Source: Terrimonas ferruginea DSM 30193 (lineage in GTDB: Bacteria; Bacteroidota; Bacteroidia; Chitinophagales; Chitinophagaceae). From it: a stretch of DNA of 64,000 nucleotides. The translations under genes were made by a program, and so were the position numbers. Position 1 is the stretch's first letter, and the number at the start of each line of letters is the position of its first letter. Where the stretch lies: positions 276,416 through 340,415 of the forward strand of contig NZ_KE384398.1 in assembly GCF_000425585.1 (NCBI RefSeq), in the 5' to 3' direction. The notes beneath the pieces are model-generated. The model was not told the DNA's origin, made no database searches, and saw nothing but the letters and a program-made list of their open reading frames with translations. Positions 36,279 to 44,460 of the stretch are shown here, one piece after another.

Positions 36279-37325
36279 TCTGATTTGCGTCCTTATTTCT
36301 TTATTCTTATCTGCTCGCTTAGCCTGTTTGCCTGCAAGCAACGGGAAAAAGCACCCGATGTTTCCAATATCCAGGTCAGCCTCAAAACCCTGCGGTTCGA
36401 TCAGGATTTTTTTGCTATCGACACCAATAACATCGAAGCCGGGCTGGCCGCTGTACGCCAGAAGTATCCTCAACTGCTGCCTCTTTTTCTTCAACGCTTT
36501 CTGGAAGCCGAGAACAATGAGCAGGTAAAAGAATATTATCGTTACTACAGGTCGCTGTTCGATTCTTCGCAGAAGCTGTACAAGGATTTCAACGGGATCA
36601 ACGACAAAATCGCCGGTTACTTCAGGTATGTAAAATATTATTTCCCGGCTTATCAGTTGCCTGATACGCTGTTCACGGTATTGGGTCCGCTGGGTTCTGC
36701 GCAAGACCTGGCAGCAGTGGGCAACGGCGATTACAGCGGTTGCTTTCTCGGTCCGGGTTGGGGCGGTGTAAGCCTGCAATTTTACCTGGGCGCCAATTTC
36801 TCCTTTTACCAGGAACCGGCATTCGCGAATGCGGTTGCCCCGGTTTTCCGAAGCCGTCGCTTTGCCCCGGAATATATCCCTGCCGATTTTATGAAACTGA
36901 TCGTGGATGATCTGTTTCCCGACAGAAGCGCCGGCCGGCCGCTGCTGGAACAAATGGTGGAAAAAGGCAAACAATGGTGGCTGCTGGATAAATTCATGCC
37001 GGGCGCACCCGACTCCGTCAAGACCGGTTATACGGCCAAACAGCTCGACTGGTGCGAATCCAACGAAGGCATGATCTGGAGCACGATCAACCGTTCGCAT
37101 CAGGACCTGTATTCCAACTCACCCGCCGTATTGCAATTATATATCGGCGAAGCGCCGTTTACGCAGACCTTGTCACAGGAAGATTCACCGGGCAATATCG
37201 GCCCCTGGATCGGCTGGCAGATCATCAAAAAATACATGGAAAATAATAAAGACGTCAAGCCGGAGCAACTGATGAAAACGGATGCCGTGGAAATTATCAA
37301 CGGCTCTAAATATAAACCGCGCTAA
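36276..37325 (+). CDS. gldB: Gliding motility lipoprotein GldB
   Basis: 349 residues if translation starts at the TTG at 36276. There is no in-frame ATG before the signal peptide, and the frame continues upstream only through repeat sequence. The signal peptide RPYFFILICSLSLFAC ends in a lipobox with Cys 20. The body matches GldB-like lipoproteins of Bacteroidota, with GCFLGPGWGGVSLQFYLG and NEGMIWSTINR. GldB is needed for gliding in Flavobacterium, but its exact role is unknown. The gene is distant from gldKLMN, as is usual. An alternative start is TTG 36285. Start certainty is low, identity is good. Confidence 0.82.
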   Translation: MSDLRPYFFILICSLSLFACKQREKAPDVSNIQVSLKTLRFDQDFFAIDTNNIEAGLAAVRQKYPQLLPLFLQRFLEAENNEQVKEYYRYYRSLFDSSQKLYKDFNGINDKIAGYFRYVKYYFPAYQLPDTLFTVLGPLGSAQDLAAVGNGDYSGCFLGPGWGGVSLQFYLGANFSFYQEPAFANAVAPVFRSRRFAPEYIPADFMKLIVDDLFPDRSAGRPLLEQMVEKGKQWWLLDKFMPGAPDSVKTGYTAKQLDWCESNEGMIWSTINRSHQDLYSNSPAVLQLYIGEAPFTQTLSQEDSPGNIGPWIGWQIIKKYMENNKDVKPEQLMKTDAVEIINGSKYKPR

Positions 37326-37395
37326 AACCCGTGCGGGACTTGGGTTTTTGCTATATTGTGCCCCTAAGCTATCACGTTAATTCCTGATTGTAGTT

Positions 37396-38445
37396 ATGAA
37401 GTCATTATCAGCTCTTACTGACCCGGTTTATGTGCCGAAGGAAAAATTCAATCTGTTTGAACGTCTCTGGCTTCATGTCATCAACGACAAAAGAGACCTT
37501 CCGTTTGCCTACCTGCTGACCACGATCCATCTGATCGTGTTACTGCCGGCCATTCTTTTGTTTACTCCCGTATTCCAGGGATGGATCTGGTGGGCAGTGG
37601 CAGTGCCTTATTTCTACATCTCGCAATTGTATTTCAAAGGCCGTTTCGGTCTCATGTTCCATTGCATTTGTCACCGCAAGTTTTTCAAGAAAAAATACCA
37701 GTGGCTGCATACTTACGTCACCTGGATCATCTGTCCCTTATTCGGTCACGCACCGGAAGGATATTACAGTCATCACCTGGGCATGCACCACGTGGAAAAC
37801 AACATGGACGACGATACTTCGAGCACGATGTACTATCAGCGCGATAACTTCGGCGACTTCTTAAAGTATTTCTCGACGTTCATCCTGGTGGGTGTTAAAA
37901 ACACGATCCTTTACCTCTACTACCGTAAGCGCCGTAAACTCTATATGCGGCTGACCGTAGGGGAATACGTATACCTCGCTTTTTGCATAGGCATGTGCTT
38001 TGTGAACCTGAAAGCGACGCTGGTGGTATGCATTGTGCCGCTGATCTTCGCACGTTTTGTGATGATGCTGGGCAACTGGACGCAACACTCCTTCGTCGAC
38101 CACGCAGAGCCGGAAAATCTTTATAAAAACTCTATCAACTGCATCAATACCGTTTACAACCAGACCTGCTGGAATGACGGTTATCATATCATCCATCACC
38201 TGCGTCCCGGCATGCACTATACCGAGATGCCGAATGAGTTCCTGAAACGTAAAGATGAATTTGCGGAAAACAAAGCCATCGTGTTCGACGGCATTCACTA
38301 CCTGCACATTTTTACCTGGCTGATGATGAAGAAATATGATAAACTGGCCGACAACCTCGTCAACATCAATGGCATGTTCAGCAGCCGCGAAGAAGCGATC
38401 AGCCTGATGAAGGAGCGCGCAAGAAAATTGCAGAAAGCTTCCTGA
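37396..38445 (+). CDS. Membrane-bound fatty acid desaturase family protein
   Basis: 349 residues. Histidine-box di-iron ligands are visible: HCICH (89-93), HHLGMHH (126-132), TQHSFVDH (near 234-241) and HIIHHLRPGMH (near 265-275). Several long hydrophobic helices lie around 40-80, 105-118, 155-175 and 195-228. The family introduces double bonds into lipids or hydroxylates them; the exact lipid is unknown. The gene stands alone and its end faces apaG with a 7-bp hairpin at the junction. Confidence 0.85.
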   Translation: MKSLSALTDPVYVPKEKFNLFERLWLHVINDKRDLPFAYLLTTIHLIVLLPAILLFTPVFQGWIWWAVAVPYFYISQLYFKGRFGLMFHCICHRKFFKKKYQWLHTYVTWIICPLFGHAPEGYYSHHLGMHHVENNMDDDTSSTMYYQRDNFGDFLKYFSTFILVGVKNTILYLYYRKRRKLYMRLTVGEYVYLAFCIGMCFVNLKATLVVCIVPLIFARFVMMLGNWTQHSFVDHAEPENLYKNSINCINTVYNQTCWNDGYHIIHHLRPGMHYTEMPNEFLKRKDEFAENKAIVFDGIHYLHIFTWLMMKKYDKLADNLVNINGMFSSREEAISLMKERARKLQKAS

Positions 38446-38462
38446 TCCGCGAACAGGATCAG
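38442..38462. terminator. Small hairpin at the desaturase/apaG junction
   Basis: CTGATCC / GGATCAG with a seven-base loop. It overlaps the desaturase stop codon and the last bases of apaG. There is no T-tract, so it may be a weak convergent terminator. Confidence 0.4.
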
Positions 38463-38845
38463 TTGTATTTGAGCGGAACGATCATTTCAAATTCGGGAAT
38501 ACTTACGTTGAAGAAACGTTTGGAATGCAGATTTTCCATCTGGTATTCACCTTTCATTTTTCCCATCTCGGTGCGGAGGTTGCAGCCGCTTACGTATTGA
38601 TAACTTTCGCCCGGATTGATCACCGGTTGTACGCCCACCACTCCTTCACCTTCCACTTCCCGGTAGCTGCCGTTGCTGTCAAAAATATGCCAGCTGCGCC
38701 GATGTAATTTTACAGGGAAAGCATTGTGATTTTCAAGCGTGATCCGGTAGGCAAACATGAACTCCGATTGCAGCGGGTTGCTGTAATCGGGTTGGTAAAA
38801 CGTTTCCACGCTCACCTGTATTCCTTCCGAGATCATGCTGCTCAT
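38459..38845 (-). CDS. apaG: ApaG (Co2+/Mg2+ efflux-associated, DUF525) protein
   Basis: 128 residues, the family size of about 125. It shows the ApaG fibronectin-like fold: FMFAYRITLENHNAFPVKLHRR, RSWHIFDSNG, then GEGVVGVQPVINPGESYQYVSG, all typical. The glycine-rich turn GEGVVG is the family signature. The molecular role is unsettled (pyrophosphate binding and metal tolerance are reported for relatives). It is a single gene convergent with the desaturase. Confidence 0.93.
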   Translation of the reverse strand: MSSMISEGIQVSVETFYQPDYSNPLQSEFMFAYRITLENHNAFPVKLHRRSWHIFDSNGSYREVEGEGVVGVQPVINPGESYQYVSGCNLRTEMGKMKGEYQMENLHSKRFFNVSIPEFEMIVPLKYN

Positions 38846-38913
38846 AGGTGGTGATTTTGGTAAAAATAAGCCATTTATACCCTTTTTTAATGTCGCCCAG
38901 GGATTATTTCAGT

Positions 38914-38921
38914 TACCTTTG
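38914..38921 (+). promoter_or_regulatory. Candidate -7 element of icd
   Basis: TACCTTTG is an exact TAnnTTTG match 66 bases before the icd start, giving a leader of ordinary length. No clear -33 TTTG is seen. Confidence 0.4.
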
Positions 38922-38987
38922 CGGCGAATTTCTCGCTTATTTACCTGACCGGTACTGATTTTTTCACCAGATAATACCCTGAATAAT

Positions 38988-40439
38988 ATGAAAATAGCTG
39001 TTGCCAAAGGAGATGGAATAGGACCCGAAATCATGGATGCCGTTCTGCGCATCTTTGAAGCCAACAATACCCCGCTGGAATATGAGTTTGTGGATATGGG
39101 AAAATGGGTGTTCGACAAAGGATTCAACAACGGGATGACTCCCGAAGCCAAGATGTCTATCGAAACACTGGGTCTGCTCTTCAAAGGCCCGATGGAAACA
39201 CCCAAAGGAAAAGGGGTTAAAAGTATCAACGTTACGGCCCGCAAAACCTGGAACACGTTTGCCAACAAACGCGCTTTCCAAACGCTCCATGGTGTGGACA
39301 CGGTGTTCAGCAAGGCCGGCATTCCGATCGATATTACGGTTGTGCGCGAAAACATTGAAGATACCTACGGAGGTATCGAGCACATGCTTACACACGACGT
39401 GGCACTGAGCCGTCGTTTCATTACACGTCCCGGCAGTATGCAGGTGATCCGTTATGCATTCGAAATGGCGCGTCAGAAAAATGCCAAACGCATTACCTGC
39501 GGTCATAAAGCCAATATCATGAAGATCACCGACGGTTTGTTCCTCGAGTGTTTCTATGAAGTGGCTAAAGAATTTCCCGAACTGAAAGCAGATGACATCA
39601 TCGTGGATGACCTCTGTATGAAACTGGTTACGCGTCCCGATACATTTGATGTGGTGGTGCTCACCAACCTGCAGGGTGATATCGTGAGTGATCTTTGCGC
39701 CGGCCTTGTAGGCGGCCTTGGATTCGCCCCCTCTGCCAACATCGGTGATCATATTTCCATCTTCGAAGCGGTACATGGTACGGCCCCGGATATTGCCGGT
39801 AAAAATATTGCCAACCCCACCGCCCTGCTGCTGAGCGGTATTGCCATGCTGCGTCACGTTGGCCTTACCGAAAACGCTGCCATTATCGAAAATGCTCTGC
39901 TCTATACGTTGGAAAGCGGCGTACGTACCGGCGACTTCGGTGACCGCAATAAACCCGCTGTAAATACCACAGAATTTGCAGAAGCCATTATTGCCAACTT
40001 CGGTAAAAAACCTGAACAGGGCGCAAAAGAAATTATCGCCAACAAACCAGGCACTCCCGCTCCTTTCAAACTGGAGCAAAACTCGATGATGGTATCCAAA
40101 GAAGGCGAGAAAGAGGTGATCACTGGTGTAGATATGTTCATCGAAAGCGACGAACAACCGCATGTGATTGCACACAAGTGCCAGCGTCATGCAGGCGTGA
40201 AGTTCAGCCTGGTAAACATCAGCAACCGTGGTACACAAGTATGGCCAACCGGCTCGGTATATACCAACCTGGTTAACCAATACAACGTGCGCTTCGAAAG
40301 CCTGGATGGTTCCGCGCTCAGTCAACAGGACATCATCGGCCTTTATGTGAGCCTAAGCGGCAACTTCAAAATATGTTCGCTCGAACTACTGAATATGTGG
40401 GGAGAGAAAAAAGGATACAGTCTCGCGCAGGGACAATAA
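38988..40439 (+). CDS. icd: NADP-dependent isocitrate dehydrogenase
   Basis: 483 residues. The enzyme decarboxylates isocitrate to 2-oxoglutarate. Motifs: KGDGIGPEI near 7-15, TVVRENIEDTYGGIEH, the metal site LQGDIVSDLCAGLVGGLGFAPSANIGD (seen in part as GDIVSDLCAGLVGG) and EAVHGTAPDIAGK. The extra C-terminal domain of about 150 residues is that of the long, Thermus-like type. Cofactor choice is inferred from family, not from residues I can score. It is followed by a strong terminator. Confidence 0.93.
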   Translation: MKIAVAKGDGIGPEIMDAVLRIFEANNTPLEYEFVDMGKWVFDKGFNNGMTPEAKMSIETLGLLFKGPMETPKGKGVKSINVTARKTWNTFANKRAFQTLHGVDTVFSKAGIPIDITVVRENIEDTYGGIEHMLTHDVALSRRFITRPGSMQVIRYAFEMARQKNAKRITCGHKANIMKITDGLFLECFYEVAKEFPELKADDIIVDDLCMKLVTRPDTFDVVVLTNLQGDIVSDLCAGLVGGLGFAPSANIGDHISIFEAVHGTAPDIAGKNIANPTALLLSGIAMLRHVGLTENAAIIENALLYTLESGVRTGDFGDRNKPAVNTTEFAEAIIANFGKKPEQGAKEIIANKPGTPAPFKLEQNSMMVSKEGEKEVITGVDMFIESDEQPHVIAHKCQRHAGVKFSLVNISNRGTQVWPTGSVYTNLVNQYNVRFESLDGSALSQQDIIGLYVSLSGNFKICSLELLNMWGEKKGYSLAQGQ

Positions 40440-40466
40440 AAAAAGGGGCTTCGGCCCCTTTTTTTA
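40438..40466 (+). terminator. Rho-independent terminator of icd
   Basis: AAGGGGC-TTCG-GCCCCTT with a UUCG-type loop and a long T-tract, directly after the stop codon. A-tracts on the other side would also allow action on the minus strand. Confidence 0.93.
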
Positions 40467-40467
40467 T

Positions 40468-40647
40468 AATGTGTAAATGTGCCCTTCGGGATGTGGAAAT
40501 GTGAAAATGGAATACAGCTAACGCATAGTGTCCGATCATCATTGCATTTCAGTCACTACGGCAAGAGTATTTAAACTCAAGAGGATTGGGTTTACATATC
40601 TGCACATTTCCACATGGCCCCGCCTCCGGCGGGCATATTTACACATT
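40468..40647. repeat. Intergenic inverted-repeat element, AATGTG type (copy B)
   Basis: It starts AATGTGTAAATGTG, then TGTGGAAATGTGAAAAT, ATACAGCT (40512-40519), CACATTTCCACAT, a GC hairpin CCCGCC-TCC-GGCGGG and CATATTTACACATT at the end. The order of parts is the same as in copies A and C. Its last two bases are part of the TAA stop of the SUI1-like gene. Confidence 0.82.
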
Positions 40648-40975
40648 ATTTTGCCTTATACCCTCCTTTCACCAGCCACTGCAACACTTTCTGCCGCTGG
40701 TCGCCCTGGACTATTATTTCGCCGTCTTTGGCGGAGCCGCCGGTACCGCAGGCATTGCGGAGTTTGCGGCCGAGATCATCCAGGTCTTCTGCCGTGCCGG
40801 TAAAACCGGTAATTAACGTAACGGCTTTCCCTCCGCGGTGTTTGGTCTCGAGTCTTATCCGCAATTGTTGTTGAGCCGGGGGCAAAGTAACCTGGTTTTC
40901 CTGCTCCTGGTCGAATTGGAAAGAAGGATCGGTGCTGTATACATATCCGTTGTTGTCGGCCTTTTTCTTTGACAT
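40646..40975 (-). CDS. SUI1/YciH family translation initiation factor-like protein
   Basis: 109 residues. The core from about 35 is the SUI1/eIF1 fold: LRIRLETKHRGGKAVTLITGF, LGRKLRNACGTGGSAKDGEIIVQGDQR and VLQWLVKGGY. In E. coli the relative YciH restricts non-canonical initiation. The N-terminal 35 residues are low-conservation. It starts 10 bases after nadC and is its operon partner. Its stop codon is shared with a repeat element end. Confidence 0.93.
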   Translation of the reverse strand: MSKKKADNNGYVYSTDPSFQFDQEQENQVTLPPAQQQLRIRLETKHRGGKAVTLITGFTGTAEDLDDLGRKLRNACGTGGSAKDGEIIVQGDQRQKVLQWLVKGGYKAK

Positions 40976-40985
40976 AGGTATTGTT

Positions 40986-41843
40986 TTATTCCGTTACTGC
41001 TTTCAGGCTCAGATCGAGGCTGCGCGCCTGGTGAATAAGCGCTCCCACACTTACATAATCCACACCCGTAGCCGCATACTCCTGTATCGTAGAAAGATTG
41101 ATGCCGCCGCTTGCTTCGGTTTCAAAAGCACCGTCGATCAGCTTCACTGCTTCCGCAACCTGTGCAGGTTGAAAATTATCGAGCATCACACGGAATACTT
41201 TGTTCTTCCCGATTGTCATTACCTGTCGTACTTCTTCGAGGCTGCGTGTCTCTACTTCGATCTTCAGTCCGGGTTTCTTTTCCTGTACATATTCCCAGGC
41301 ACCATTGATTGCTTTTTCCAATCCTCCGGCATAGTCGATATGATTATCCTTTAGCATGATCATGTCGTACAGGCCAAAACGATGATTGACACCACCGCCG
41401 ATGCGCACGGCTTCTTTTTCGAGCAAACGGAAATTAGGGGTTGTCTTGCGCGTGTCGAGCAGGCGGGTATGATATCCTTCGAGTAAGGATGTATACTGAC
41501 GGGTAAGCGTGGCAATGCCGCTCATGCGTTGCATACAATTCAGGACAAGGCGTTCGCATTGGAGAATGGTATGAACAGGTGCCATTACTTCAAATGCTTT
41601 ATCGCCAGGTTTCATGGCATCACCGTCGGACATGAAGGGTGTGAAAACCACGTCCGGCTCTTTGATGCGGAAGATCTTTTCAGCCACCACTACCCCGGCC
41701 AGTACACCGGCTTCTTTTATTTTCAGCACGGCTTTACCTTTTGCGTCAGCAGGTATGGATGACAGCGTAGAATGATCGCCATCGCCTACATCTTCGCGCA
41801 GCGCTTCCGTAACCAGGTGTTGCAGTTGTTCATCAAAACTCAT
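40986..41843 (-). CDS. nadC: Nicotinate-nucleotide diphosphorylase (carboxylating), quinolinate phosphoribosyltransferase
   Basis: 285 residues. It makes nicotinate mononucleotide from quinolinate and phosphoribosyl pyrophosphate in NAD synthesis. Signatures: EDVGDGDHSTL near 17-27, LLDTRKTTPNFRLLEKEAV, GGGVNHRFGLYDMIMLKDNH and EVETRSLEE. A TATTTTTG promoter box ends four bases before the ATG, so the mRNA may be almost leaderless. A 12-bp perfect hairpin and then an AATGTG element lie upstream. The SUI1-like gene follows. Confidence 0.96.
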   Translation of the reverse strand: MSFDEQLQHLVTEALREDVGDGDHSTLSSIPADAKGKAVLKIKEAGVLAGVVVAEKIFRIKEPDVVFTPFMSDGDAMKPGDKAFEVMAPVHTILQCERLVLNCMQRMSGIATLTRQYTSLLEGYHTRLLDTRKTTPNFRLLEKEAVRIGGGVNHRFGLYDMIMLKDNHIDYAGGLEKAINGAWEYVQEKKPGLKIEVETRSLEEVRQVMTIGKNKVFRVMLDNFQPAQVAEAVKLIDGAFETEASGGINLSTIQEYAATGVDYVSVGALIHQARSLDLSLKAVTE

Positions 41844-41847
41844 GGGG

Positions 41848-41855
41848 CAAAAATA
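41848..41855 (-). promoter_or_regulatory. Candidate -7 element of nadC
   Basis: On the minus strand TATTTTTG matches TAnnTTTG and is followed by CCCC and the ATG at 41843. It would give a leader of zero to two bases. Confidence 0.45.
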
Positions 41856-41881
41856 ATAAATCCGCCGTTGGCGGATTTATT
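41855..41881. terminator. Perfect 12-bp hairpin upstream of nadC
   Basis: AATAAATCCGCC / GGCGGATTTATT with a three-base loop. On the minus strand it is followed by a T-rich run, so it can end transcripts coming from the DUF4783 gene. It touches the nadC promoter box. Confidence 0.65.
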
Positions 41882-42052
41882 AATGTGGAAATGTGAAAAT
41901 ATGTAAGTGTGCAGATGAAACAGCTATTGCCGCTCTTTTCACTGACAGTTTTTTTAGTTGCTGCAACCTTCGGAAGTAACGTGTCCATGAACAATCAGAC
42001 GAATGAAATAGCCATTTACACATCCCGCCAAAAAGCGGCATATCTGCACATT
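41882..42052. repeat. Intergenic inverted-repeat element, AATGTG type (copy C)
   Basis: It starts AATGTGGAAATGTG, has AAACAGCT (41918-41925), CATTTACACAT (42013-42023), a CCCGCC-like hairpin with imperfect partner GCGGC, and ends CATATCTGCACATT. Its final two bases are part of the TAA stop of the DUF4783 gene. It fills the gap between nadC and that gene together with the hairpin before it. Confidence 0.8.
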
Positions 42053-42437
42053 ATAAAATTTGAAACCGTATTTCCTTGATCAGCTCCCGGTTGCCTTTGG
42101 TTTGCAGAAACACGTGTGCGCGGAAATTGCCGGACTTGGTCTGCAGGGTGCCGATAAAATAATGTCCGCCGGGTGATTCGCCTTTATGTTTCAGGTCAAA
42201 TCCTTTGACGCCATTATTGGCAAAGAAATCGCGCAGTATCTGCTGAGACTGTGCGCGGGTGTAACTGTCGCTTTTATCTGGAAGGGTCAGCAGCACATTG
42301 TCGTCGCAATATTTGGACAACTCGGCTGCATTACCGGCACGCAGGGTGACGATTACATCATCGATGGTGCTTTTCTGGGCCAGCGCCGAAGTTGTCATTG
42401 AAACAACCAGAATCAGAGCAGTAAAGATCCCTTTCAT
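42051..42437 (-). CDS. DUF4783 domain-containing secreted protein
   Basis: 128 residues. The signal peptide ends near residue 21 (SALAQ). The rest fits the DUF4783 family, a small NTF2-like fold common in Bacteroidota (IDDVIVTLRAGNAAELSKYCDDNVLLTLPDKSDSYTRAQ, shown in part; then FIGTLQTKSGNFRAHVFLQ). Function is unknown. It is divergent from gpmI with a 222-base spacer. Its stop codon overlaps a repeat element. Confidence 0.82.
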   Translation of the reverse strand: MKGIFTALILVVSMTTSALAQKSTIDDVIVTLRAGNAAELSKYCDDNVLLTLPDKSDSYTRAQSQQILRDFFANNGVKGFDLKHKGESPGGHYFIGTLQTKSGNFRAHVFLQTKGNRELIKEIRFQIL

Positions 42438-42646
42438 ATTTGTTTTAATTTTTCACAGGTAAATCGAAAAATATGCCATTGCGGCTAATCGGATTATCTG
42501 CCCTAAAATAGTAAAATCTGGCAGTTTTACCGTTTTTCCTTCTGCAAATACCTGATTTGGACGTAGTTTTACAGCATCAAATGGTGTACTCACGCCCGCT
42601 GCAGATCGTTTGCAGATTGATTTTTAACGTATTTCTCGCTAAAAAA

Positions 42647-42654
42647 TATTTTTC
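42647..42654 (+). promoter_or_regulatory. Possible -7 element of gpmI
   Basis: TATTTTTC matches TAnnTTTG at seven of eight positions and lies five bases before the gpmI ATG. Confidence 0.3.
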
Positions 42655-42659
42655 CCGTT

Positions 42660-44192
42660 ATGCCTGCTAAAAGAGCTATTCTGATTATAATGGACGGCTG
42701 GGGACTCGGAACCGTTGCATCTTCCGACGCCATCCAGCACGCAAACGCGCCCTTTACCCGCGCCCTGTACAGCCAATACCCGCATACCACGCTCACCACC
42801 TGCGGTGAACTGGTCGGTTTACCCGACGGGCAGATGGGCAATTCGGAAGTGGGTCACCTCAACCTGGGTGCCGGCCGTATCGTTTACCAGGAACTGCAAC
42901 GCATCAATGTAGCCGTACGAGACGGTTCGCTGGCCAACAACCCCACCCTGCTGGCAGCCATCCGTTATGCAAAGGAAAACAACAAACCCCTGCACCTGCT
43001 CGGCCTGGTGAGCAATGGCGGTGTGCATTCGCATATCAATCATCTGAAGGCACTGACCGATATCTGCAAAGCCAACCAACTGTCGGAAGTTTATATCCAT
43101 GCCTTTACCGACGGCCGCGACTGTGATCCGCGCAGTGGTCTCGGTTTTATCACCGAACTGCAGCAGCACCTCAACAGCAGCGTTGGCAAAATCGCCACGG
43201 TAAGCGGCCGTTATTTTGCCATGGACCGTGATAAGCGCTGGGAACGCGTGAAGCTGGCTTATGATGCACTGGTACGCGGCGAAGGCGAAAAAGCAACCGA
43301 TGCGCTCGCGGCCGTAGAGAATGCTTACAACCACAACACCACCGACGAATTCATCAAGCCAACCGTTATCGTTAACGAAGCACAGCAACCACTGACGCAT
43401 ATCAAAGACGGTGATGCCGTTTTGTGTTTCAACTTCCGCACCGACCGTTGCCGTGAGATTACCGAAGTACTGACCCAAACAGACTTCCCCGATTTCGGCA
43501 TGAAGAAACTGGCCCTGGACTATACAACGATGACGCAGTATGATCACAAATTCCGGAACGTGCATGTTATTTTTGAAAACGATGACCTCAGGCGCACATT
43601 GGGCGAGGTAATCGCAGAGCACGGACTGAAGCAGATCCGTATTGCAGAAACGGAAAAATATCCGCACGTGACCTTCTTCTTCAGCGGTGGCCGCGAAACG
43701 CCGTTTGAAGGCGAGAAACGGATCATGGTACCTTCACCCAAAGTAGCTACCTACGACCTGCAACCGGAAATGAGCGCGTTTGAACTGACCGCCGCCCTGT
43801 TGCCGGAGATCGAAAATAAAACCGCAGATTTCATTTGCCTCAATTTTGCCAATGCCGACATGGTGGGCCACACCGGTGTATGGGGCGCCGCCATCAAAGC
43901 GGTGGAAACGGTAGATCAATGTGTGGGCAAAGTGGTAACGGCCGCTCTCGCCAACGGTTACACGGTGTTCCTGACGGCAGACCATGGCAATTCCGACTTC
44001 ATGATCAACCCCGACGGTTCACCCAATACGGCCCATACGCTCAACCTGGTGCCGCTGTTTGTGATTGACCGTGAATGGAAAGGAACATTGAAGCCCGGGA
44101 AACTGGCCGATATTGCGCCTTCCATCCTCACCGTTATGGGACTTCCCATTCCACCCGAAATGACGGGAGAAGTGCTGCTGGGCGGGCAATAA
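42660..44192 (+). CDS. gpmI: 2,3-bisphosphoglycerate-independent phosphoglycerate mutase
   Basis: 510 residues, the family norm. It interconverts 3- and 2-phosphoglycerate in glycolysis with two manganese ions. Asp 12 (LIIMDGWGLG) and the catalytic Ser 62 (GQMGNSEVGHLNLGAGR) are intact. HAFTDGRDCDPRSG, FNFRTDRCREI, MVGHTG and LTADHGNSD also match. The ATG at 42660 is preceded by a TATTTTTC box at 5 bases. The TAA stop runs straight into a GTGAATCG-type repeat element. Confidence 0.97.
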   Translation: MPAKRAILIIMDGWGLGTVASSDAIQHANAPFTRALYSQYPHTTLTTCGELVGLPDGQMGNSEVGHLNLGAGRIVYQELQRINVAVRDGSLANNPTLLAAIRYAKENNKPLHLLGLVSNGGVHSHINHLKALTDICKANQLSEVYIHAFTDGRDCDPRSGLGFITELQQHLNSSVGKIATVSGRYFAMDRDKRWERVKLAYDALVRGEGEKATDALAAVENAYNHNTTDEFIKPTVIVNEAQQPLTHIKDGDAVLCFNFRTDRCREITEVLTQTDFPDFGMKKLALDYTTMTQYDHKFRNVHVIFENDDLRRTLGEVIAEHGLKQIRIAETEKYPHVTFFFSGGRETPFEGEKRIMVPSPKVATYDLQPEMSAFELTAALLPEIENKTADFICLNFANADMVGHTGVWGAAIKAVETVDQCVGKVVTAALANGYTVFLTADHGNSDFMINPDGSPNTAHTLNLVPLFVIDREWKGTLKPGKLADIAPSILTVMGLPIPPEMTGEVLLGGQ

Positions 44193-44360
44193 GTGAATCG
44201 TGAATCGTCAATGGTGAATCGTCAATCGTGAATTATAAGTGAAGCAGCCGTATTCGGCCCTTGGGGAACCTCAGGGATCTTGATACGGCTGTTTACCTAT
44301 AACCTATTACCTTACGCCTTACCCCTTACCCCTTACGCCCTAAACCTTACGCCTTACCCC
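44193..44360. repeat. Composite intergenic repeat element (copy D)
   Basis: The left arm has GTGAATCGTGAATCGTCAAT-like words. Next comes an inverted pair CAGCCGTAT (44245-44253) and ATACGGCTG (44283-44291). The right arm has CCTATAACCTATTACC and CCTTACGCCTTACC words. It mirrors the element at 27642-27817: left and right arms are exchanged and reversed. The rest of the gap to the sigma factor gene (44361-44460) shows no clear motif. Confidence 0.82.
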
Positions 44361-44460
44361 TTCTGACGCGGGCTTCTACCCGAAATATGCGGAAAACTAC
44401 CTGTCCGTGCAGCATTCTATTTGAAAAAATGTCTTACCTTACAGGCAACCATAGTCGTTT

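Noticed and set aside
38964-40325. A 453-codon open frame antisense to icd (and similar long antisense frames opposite gpmI, gldB and moxR)
   Set aside because: The sense genes have complete families and motifs. The antisense translations are rich in His and Cys with no domain pattern, which is what codon bias of the sense strand produces.
44193-44360. Possible CRISPR array because of regularly repeated short words
   Set aside because: The words are 7-8 bases, degenerate and directly adjacent, with no unique spacers of constant length and no cas gene nearby.
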